Notes under the pieces: model-generated
The model's database searches: none
What the model was told of the DNA's origin: nothing
The model's input: only the letters and a program-made list of their open reading frames with translations
Assembly (NCBI GenBank): GCA_015063445.1
Contig: SVUD01000012.1
Coordinates: forward strand, 1-49,844
Length of the DNA stretch: 49,844 nucleotides
Reading direction: 5' to 3'
Source of the DNA: Oscillospiraceae bacterium
GTDB taxonomy: Bacteria > Bacillota_A > Clostridia > Oscillospirales > CAG-272
Translations under genes and position numbers: made by a program
Shown: piece by piece, positions 1 through 6,000 of the stretch
Layout: each line of letters starts with the position of its first letter
Numbering within the stretch: position 1 is the first letter of the stretch

Positions 1-87
1 AATTCTATATTACAACTTGTGGTTGGAATACAAAACCGAATCCTAACAAAGGGGCGGTATCAATAGCCCAACTTGAATGGCGGTAAG

Positions 88-112
88 GTTGTAATTTTAT
101 CCTATAACAACA
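88..112. repeat. 25-bp direct repeat, copy 1
   Basis: This 25-base stretch ending in CCTATAACAACA recurs at 1832-1856 with 22 of 25 bases identical, and the two copies bracket the GH43-like gene. Each copy also has GTTGT/ACAAC ends that could pair. It could be part of a larger duplicated non-coding module or a target-site-like scar; the sequence does not decide. Confidence 0.6.
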
Positions 113-114
113 GA

Positions 115-146
115 AAAAAGCACTTGCTTTCGCAAGTGCTTTTTTC
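115..146 (+). terminator. Rho-independent terminator
   Basis: A perfect stem (AGCACTTGC, short TTTC loop, GCAAGTGCT) is preceded by A residues and followed by a T run. It can therefore work in both directions. The gene it would terminate on the plus strand lies before the window. Confidence 0.75.
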
Positions 147-149
147 AAC

Positions 150-317
150 GATGTGTTCCGCAAGCGGAACGTGATGTTTCCTCCGGAAGTGATGTGCGCT
201 TCGCGCGTGAAGTGTGCCTTCGGCACGTGATTTGGAACACATCACATCACTGCGAACGGAGTGAGCAACATCACTATGCGAAGCATAACTTCACTTTGGC
301 GTAGCCAAAACTTCACT
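150..317. repeat. Branched mini-hairpin array (locus 1)
   Basis: A run of short perfect hairpins, for example GTTCCGCAAGCGGAAC (155-170), GTGCCTTCGGCAC (214-226), TATGCGAAGCATA (275-287) and TTTGGCGTAGCCAAA (296-310), is separated by fixed spacers. The spacers read GTGATG or GTGAAG in the left half and CATCAC or AACTTCAC in the right half. The two halves can therefore pair: GATGTGTTCC at 150-159 is exactly complementary to GGAACACATC at 234-243. The fold would be a long stem carrying side hairpins. The same design recurs at 39161-39563 and 44855-45194. No gene is visible here. Confidence 0.7.
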
Positions 318-328
318 AAAAACTTAAA

Positions 329-374
329 CCCCTTGATTTCGGGGGCTTTTCGTGTTTTTAGGGGTAAAAACACG
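329..374. repeat. Palindromic module, copy 1
   Basis: It holds a weak hairpin CCCC...GGGG (329-344) with a T-rich tail and a perfect 10-bp stem with loop GGGG at 351-374. On the minus strand it lies just after a tRNA T-arm-like motif (410-426). A similar arrangement (CCTTGATTTTCAAGG hairpin next to a minus-strand T-arm-like motif) recurs at 2076-2172, so this looks like one copy of a duplicated module. Confidence 0.45.
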
Positions 375-409
375 CCCCTTTCACCATTGCACCTTATCTT
401 GAACCTTTT

Positions 410-485
410 GGAGTTGAACCTGCGACTTTATCGTATAATTGAAGATCAGCCGTTTTTCTGATATCATACTTAGCTCAGTCGGTAG
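410..485. other. tRNA-like fragments
   Basis: The minus strand at 410-426 reads GTCGCAGGTTCAACTCC, a convincing T-arm, and the plus strand at 469-485 reads CTTAGCTCAGTCGGTAG, a D-arm. They point toward opposite strands and no anticodon stem or acceptor pairing joins them, so this is not a functional tRNA. I read it as tRNA-derived debris. Confidence 0.4.
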
Positions 486-687
486 GCGACCGAGCAAAAC
501 AACTGAGTGTTGTTTTGCGACGGAAGGTCACGAAAATAAGGAGTTTTGAAGCCGAGCAGGCGCAGGCGAAAGGGCGCGACACGAAAGTGGTCAGGCAGCG
601 AGTCCAAAGCAGATGGTGCACCAAATTGGTTTGATGACGTGAAGAAGTTGGTATTTTTTTGTGTAGAAACTGGTGTTTTTTTGCTTA

Positions 688-716
688 TTGACAGGATCGG
701 CGCTTTATGCTATAAT
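688..716 (+). promoter_or_regulatory. Sigma-A promoter for the GH43-like gene
   Basis: TTGACA (688-693), 17-base spacer, TATAAT (711-716): a perfect consensus match. It lies inside the longest open frame, which begins at 546, so it moves the likely translation start down to 759. Confidence 0.85.
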
Positions 717-758
717 CTTCCTTGGAGTGAAATTGAAGCTAAAGGAATTGAATGTAAT

Positions 759-1823
759 ATGAATACAAGTATAAAAAACGGGGTACCTATGTATGATACG
801 AACGGAAATCGTATGCACGTCCAATTTCCGCATATAATTTATCACAACGAGAAGTATTACCTATATGGTACAAACAAGGAATTTTCAGACGGAAAAAGCG
901 GTTTTTGGCACTGGGGAATACGTATGTATGAGTCAGATGACTTGTATAATTGGATTGACGTGGGAATTATCATACCTCCCGAAGAGGACGATTCTGATTC
1001 GCCGTTAAATCCACGTGTTACTATGGATGCACCGTGTATTATATATAACGCGAAAACCGACAAGTGGGTGTGTTGGATCATAAATATGAGCAAAAAAAAT
1101 GCTTTTACACTTACATCGGACTCGTTGTTTGGACCTTACAGAAGAACCGGTGAAGGATTTTTCCCCTGCGGCTTCACAATAGGAGATTATGACCTTGTTC
1201 AATGTGATGACGGCAAAGGATATATTTATTTCAATCATCCTCACACGGAAATCGTTTGTGCTGAGCTTTCGCCGGACTTCACATCGGTGACCGGCAAATA
1301 TAACACTATACTAGAGCATCCGGAGAGCGTTCCTTTTGCAAGAGAAGCGCCGGCACATTTCTTTAGAAACGGAAAAAATTATCTTATAACCTCGGGTACT
1401 ACGTCCTTTTTTCCTAATCCTTCTGAAATTGCTGTCGGCGATCGGCACCTCGGTGATTATGTAACGCTTGGCGATCCTCACGTTGGAGATGAAAGCCGAA
1501 CTTCTTTTCACTCGCAAGTAAGAAGTGTTTTTAAGCATCCAAAAAAGAAGGATCTGTATATTGCGTTGGCGGACAGGTGGTTGCCTGATTATATGCACGT
1601 TACTTATGAAAGCGTTAAATATTGGCACCACGTTTGGTTTCACGACAAAACTCCGGAGAATTTAGAGCAGGTAAAAAAGCAAGGCGAAGAGCATAATATC
1701 ATTCAGGATTGTATGAAACAGGATATTACACGCGCTCAATGCGTATTTTTACCTATATTGTTCGATGAAGAAATTCCGAGAATCCATTGGAGAGACGAAT
1801 GGAGGATAGAAGAGTTTGAGTAA
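759..1823 (+). CDS. Glycoside hydrolase family 43-like beta-propeller protein
   Basis: This is a 354-residue protein without a signal peptide, so probably cytoplasmic. The order of motifs matches GH43 enzymes of the exo-beta-1,3-galactosidase type: YDTNGNR near residue 12, YYLYG at 33-37, SDDLYNWIDVG near 59-69, YNAKTDKWVCW at 96-106, REAP at 195-198, and TSFHSQ ending at Gln253. In the family as I recall it, a Glu in the ERPK motif is the general acid and that Gln positions water; here the aligned position reads MDAP, so Asp90 stands in for Glu. The frame is open back to 546, but a perfect promoter at 688-716 lies inside it, so Met at 759 is chosen; its ribosome site (AAAGGA) is modest. The gene is isolated, flanked by repeats and tRNA-like fragments, and is probably an acquired accessory gene. 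Activity is uncertain because of the acid substitution. Confidence 0.75.
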   Translation: MNTSIKNGVPMYDTNGNRMHVQFPHIIYHNEKYYLYGTNKEFSDGKSGFWHWGIRMYESDDLYNWIDVGIIIPPEEDDSDSPLNPRVTMDAPCIIYNAKTDKWVCWIINMSKKNAFTLTSDSLFGPYRRTGEGFFPCGFTIGDYDLVQCDDGKGYIYFNHPHTEIVCAELSPDFTSVTGKYNTILEHPESVPFAREAPAHFFRNGKNYLITSGTTSFFPNPSEIAVGDRHLGDYVTLGDPHVGDESRTSFHSQVRSVFKHPKKKDLYIALADRWLPDYMHVTYESVKYWHHVWFHDKTPENLEQVKKQGEEHNIIQDCMKQDITRAQCVFLPILFDEEIPRIHWRDEWRIEEFE

Positions 1824-1831
1824 ATCTCGGA

Positions 1832-1856
1832 GTTGTAAATTCGTCCTATAACAACA
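1832..1856. repeat. 25-bp direct repeat, copy 2
   Basis: Second copy of the sequence at 88-112 (22 of 25 identical), starting 9 bases after the GH43-like stop codon. Confidence 0.6.
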
Positions 1857-1897
1857 AAGCGAGAGCTTTACAAAAAGCGAAACACAAAATCTTTTAT

Positions 1898-1935
1898 GCA
1901 CCCTTAGCTCAGTTGGTAGAGCAACTGACTCTGAA
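1898..1935 (+). other. tRNA 5'-half-like fragment
   Basis: GCACCCT, TA, a D-arm (GCTC AGTTGGTA GAGC) and the 5' side of an anticodon arm with loop CTCTGAA are laid out as in a real tRNA (CTG would be the anticodon). The 3' half is missing. Where it should be, the sequence runs into short hairpins (ATTCGTC...GACGAAT at 1942-1965 and ATACCGCCAAGGCGGTAT at 1974-1991). This is a fragment or an interrupted gene, not a working tRNA. Confidence 0.5.
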
Positions 1936-2075
1936 TTTGCTATTCGTCGGTCGGATACGACGAATGACGCAATATACCGCCAAGGCGGTATGCATGATGC
2001 CGTGCGGATTACAGACGAGAGTTTGTGCGAATTCCGGGGAGCCATCTTTGGAGGTCAATTTGACAACTCCGGCCT

Positions 2076-2103
2076 AAAGTCCTTGATTTTCAAGGACTTT
2101 TTT
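2076..2103 (+). terminator. Terminator-like hairpin, module copy 2
   Basis: AAAGTCCTTG, loop, CAAGGACTTT followed by more T residues. The stem is nearly symmetric, so it can act in both directions. A minus-strand T-arm-like motif follows at 2159-2172, as in the module at 329-426. Confidence 0.6.
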
Positions 2104-2186
2104 GGTTTTTTAGGGCAAAATTTTAAGAAATTATTTTGTGACAACTTTTTTGCGAATCATCGGGACTTGAACTTTGGACATTCTTG

Positions 2187-2215
2187 TTGAAAAACAAGCA
2201 ATTACATGATATAAT
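2187..2215 (+). promoter_or_regulatory. Promoter of small membrane protein gene
   Basis: TTGAAA (2187-2192), 17-base spacer, TATAAT (2210-2215), immediately upstream of a strong ribosome site and the GTG at 2240. Confidence 0.75.
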
Positions 2216-2239
2216 AAGTAAGTAAAGGGAGGTGGCGAC

Positions 2240-2641
2240 GTGATAAAAGAAAAAATATTTATAATCAAATGGTTAATTTCTATTTTTGCTGGGCTTATTG
2301 CTATAATTATTGGTGTGATTGGTTTTATTATAAGTTATATAGAAATGGGAATATTGTTTTCATTATTCGGTGTCGCTATTATTACTTGGTATTTTTCATT
2401 TGTTCCACATAGCTTTTTATTTGATAACGAAAAAATTACGATTATTTATGTTTTCAAAAACAAAACCATTAAGTATGGTTATATAAAAAGCTGTGATAAA
2501 GAAGAAAGCGGAGTCAGAAATTATCCTTGGGGAACATATTATCATATTATAGCTGATAAACCTTTTTGGCAAGAAATTAAAATTCCTTCAACAAAAGAAA
2601 TCGATATACAAATGGTAAAGCATATTAAAACTCCGAAATAA
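2240..2641 (+). CDS. Small membrane protein of unknown function
   Basis: 133 residues starting at GTG behind a GGGAGGTG ribosome site. Two hydrophobic segments, about residues 9-32 and 36-54, are separated by a short turn and followed by a soluble beta-rich tail (about 60-125). That layout resembles small bacterial proteins with two membrane helices and a PH-like domain, but I do not recognise a named family. It has its own promoter and a terminator just after the stop, so it is a single-gene unit. A 23-base inverted repeat flanks it (2047-2069 versus 2652-2674, two mismatches), and its base composition is visibly AT-rich, which suits a mobile or recently acquired insert. Confidence 0.65.
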   Translation: MIKEKIFIIKWLISIFAGLIAIIIGVIGFIISYIEMGILFSLFGVAIITWYFSFVPHSFLFDNEKITIIYVFKNKTIKYGYIKSCDKEESGVRNYPWGTYYHIIADKPFWQEIKIPSTKEIDIQMVKHIKTPK

Positions 2642-2651
2642 GTTTTTCTGT

Positions 2652-2674
2652 GAGTTGTCATTTTGACCTCCAAA
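2652..2674. repeat. 23-bp inverted repeat partner of 2047-2069
   Basis: GAGTTGTCA...TTGACCTCCAAA is the reverse complement of 2047-2069 apart from two bases. The pair brackets the small membrane protein gene. Confidence 0.6.
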
Positions 2675-2681
2675 CACATTA

Positions 2682-2712
2682 AGCAGTTCTGAAAAGGACT
2701 GCTTTTTCTTTT
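2682..2712 (+). terminator. Rho-independent terminator
   Basis: AGCAGTTC, loop TGAAAA, GGACTGCT, then TTTTCTTTT. It ends the small membrane protein unit. Confidence 0.8.
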
Positions 2713-2765
2713 CCCCGAACAAAAAGAGGGCTCGAACGCTAAGTGACGTCAGCTTAACAGTCATA

Positions 2766-2815
2766 GTTTGCTGCGCAAACGCATTCCGAAGGAATATTGC
2801 GTAGCGAGGAGCAAA
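2766..2815. repeat. Short hairpin cluster
   Basis: GTTTGCTGCGCAAAC (2766-2780) and ATTCCGAAGGAAT (2783-2795) follow each other directly, with further GC-rich inverted pieces after them. The style matches the mini-hairpin arrays elsewhere in the window, but the GTGATG/CATCAC spacers are absent. Nothing coding is visible between 2713 and 2907. Confidence 0.45.
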
Positions 2816-2907
2816 GAGCGACCTTAAGAATAAAGTGGAACAATTAGTACAAACATAACCCCGAGCAGCAAACTGTGAAAGGGCTAACGTGCGGAACAAT
2901 GACAACC

Positions 2908-2936
2908 TTGACAAAATATTCTATTTATTGTATAAT
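2908..2936 (+). promoter_or_regulatory. Promoter of the large secreted protein gene
   Basis: TTGACA (2908-2913), exactly 17 bases, TATAAT (2931-2936). It lies downstream of the first in-frame start at 2875 and so supports translation from 3013. Confidence 0.88.
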
Positions 2937-3012
2937 ATTTTTATCAAGTACCATCGTCACATATTTATTTCGGTGTGGGATTTTTGATGAGTACGGAAAA
3001 AGGAGTAACTTT

Positions 3013-6000
3013 ATGAAGAAAAAAAGAATTTTAGCCATTATCTTTTTTGTGCTTCTGTTTGCTTCGGCGTGCGTTTTCGCAATCAATGCGCAAGATGCTA
3101 CGGTAACTGACGCAATGCTTGAAATCGAAGCAAATCTTTCCGACTATAAGGTTGGAGAGACGGTATCCGTCGCAAAGGACGGGTATATAGGAATACCGGT
3201 TGAGATATCCGTGTATCACGCAGGCGGTGAAGTGGTTACGGGTAAAGCTGTAGATGCGACACCCGTCGTTATCTACGTGGTGAATACCGCTGTCGAGCGC
3301 ATAGGCACGGACAGTGACGTTAACATCATATCCTCTATGCTTGAAAGAGGATATATAGTAGTCGTATTCGACTACCTTAACAATAGCAAAGCTAAGGCTC
3401 CCGATCTTGATTGGTCGGTTCAGGGACTTAGAGCTAATGTTACAAACGGAACCTATTTTGCAAACACAAGTTTACCTTCCGGCTCATATAACAACAATAT
3501 GGTTGTCCCCGCAGGGTATAATATTGAATTCGGACACATATTTTGGGAAATAGACAAACACGGAGCGGACGGTACGCTTGAGAGAATTGTGGAGGTCTGG
3601 AATAACGACTTCCGCGCAAAGAAGAAAAACGTTATCATTAAATGGGTTGACGAGAACGGCAACCGCAAGGCAACTCAGGCAGGTCACGACGACACAGAGC
3701 CCGTATGGCTTAATGCTGACGGAAGCGAGAATGCTGACGGTCAGTATATCCGTGTTAAGCACACGTTGGCAGAAAAGATAGAGGACTGCGTAAACAAGGA
3801 CGGCACACCCGTTGACCTCAATCTTTATATGCATATTACATACCCCACAAATCCCTCATATGACGTTCCCGTTATGGTTCTTTCGGGCTCGAGCGGACAT
3901 CTTGCCGCGGGAACTCAGACCGCAGACCGTCCTCACATGAACGGATTCCTCTTTAACGGATATGCGGGTGTGGCGTTTGATCACGCTTTCGTTCCGATGG
4001 CTCGCGATGATCATTACGGATATTTTGACGGTGATGACAGTGACAGCATTACGGGTGATAACGCAACGTATTCGGTTCATAATTTCAACAATGCCCGTAT
4101 CGATACGGCTGCTATGCGTTATATCCGTTATCTTTCCGAATCCGAGCATGATAAATACGCCTTTGACAATACGGCAATAGGTGTTTACGGAAACTCTAAG
4201 GGCGGCTGGGCAACTATGATCGGCGAAGAAAATCCCGATATCAATTTCGCAAGAAGAATATATGCCGGCTGCAACGGTAAGAGCCGTTATGATAACGGCA
4301 AAACCGAGGATATAGTTTTTGGAAGCTATATTATTGACGGCGGCGAGGAGCAGCCTTGGCTTACTTACAACGGAGAATCCCTTGACAGCGGCGCAGACCT
4401 TACGTATATGAGCTGCGGATGGGGACCCTACTGTATTACGTCCTCTCATTCTCCTACCTTTATTTCGTGTAATAGCGGAGACGGTTCATATACAAGCGTT
4501 TCAAATCAATACGTAAACGCCTGCAGAACCGCAGACGTCGTTACTATGTGGTTTGAGGTAGATCAAGGTCATACCTTGGCAAGCAGTGTAGACAGAATGT
4601 ACGGCGTAAGCACCTATCAGGCACTTATGGATTTCTCGGGATATCATCTCAAGGGCGATGCGGTTAAGGTAACGTACGTGTCAAGACTTGCGGATAACTA
4701 CTCGGGAATGCCCACTAACGCGCCCATCGTGGTTAAGTTCACGGGATCCGTCAGCGCGGATGAAGTCTCTAAGATAACTCTTATCAATTCAAAGGGTGAA
4801 GCCGTTGAGGGAAGCTGGACCGCTCAGTACGGCAATACCGAATGGACTCTTGCTACGCCTACGCTCGAATGTAACGAGGAATACGTGCTTACGGTACCCG
4901 CAGGTATAAAGGGTGATAACGGTAAGGGTATGACGGACGCCTATACTTACAGCTTCCAAATAGGTAAAGAAAAGGCATCCGAGATAAGCACGGTAGCTAC
5001 GGAAAAGGGAACTTATCTTTACTTTACAAAGCCCGACGCAGCCTCTGTGGAAGAGTTTGAGGTTGAGCTTTATAATCTCCGTCTCTACGTATCTAACGAT
5101 GCTGTAAACAAGCTTCAGGTATACGCTCTTTCGGGCTTTAGCTCAAGCGCTCCCGACAGCGCCACCGTGGGCTCTCTCGTAGGAACTGCGGCAGTTTCGG
5201 GTATAGGACAGTACGACGTTGACGTGACTGACTACATTAAAGGGCTTTCGGACGGTACGCAGGTCGCATTCCTTGTTAAGCAGGTGAGTGCAGCCGGCGA
5301 GACTCTCGTACACTCTTCGCCTCTTATAAGCTCGCTTGGAAGCTGTACAAAGGGAGGTAAGGTGTCAACGACTCTTACGGCAGCGCCCGACGGAACCGAG
5401 TCGCTTAAAATTCACAAATTCTCATCTTCAACCTCATATCCCAACGATCAGTTCTATCAGAACTTCGCGACGCTCTTCACAAACTCGGCGATTATCAAGA
5501 GCAGTAATCTCGTTGAAGAGGATATCGGCAGAACCTTCAGAATAAGCTTTAGAATTTACGATACAACGTCAAGAATCATAAGCGTTCAGATGCAATCACT
5601 TTCCAATTATTCCGTTTTGTTCCCCGACTATAATATATCTTATTACAACGTATATACCAAGGCGGGTGAGTGGGTAGAGGTATCCTTCGACCACACGGTA
5701 TACGAGCCTCTTTACGCAGATAAGGTCGGATATAAGACTCAGAAGCTTTCGGTTTACGCTCCGCTTGAGGGCTCAGAGATGAATCCGATATACTTAAGCG
5801 ACGTGAAGTCCTATGAGATATTCACAGACGTTAACCTTGAAAAAGCGGAGCTTCTTCTCGGCACAACAGACCAGAGAATCAATCCTCTTATTACCGAATA
5901 CGGTACTATTCCCGATCAATATGCCGATGAGGATGCATATCCGTTCGTCGTTTTTGACGAAAACAAAAACTGCATCGGCGCTACGGCTTACTTCCACGGC

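Noticed and set aside
150..317. CRISPR-like array
   Set aside because: Spacers between hairpins are about 6-8 bases, units are not of constant length, the two halves are mirrored, and no cas genes are near.
546..758. N-terminal extension of the GH43-like open frame (71 residues, Arg-rich start)
   Set aside because: A perfect promoter at 688-716 lies inside it, and the extension has no similarity to the family.
1898..1991. Functional tRNA-Gln gene
   Set aside because: The 5' half is convincing, but the 3' anticodon strand, T-arm and acceptor complement are absent on the plus strand.
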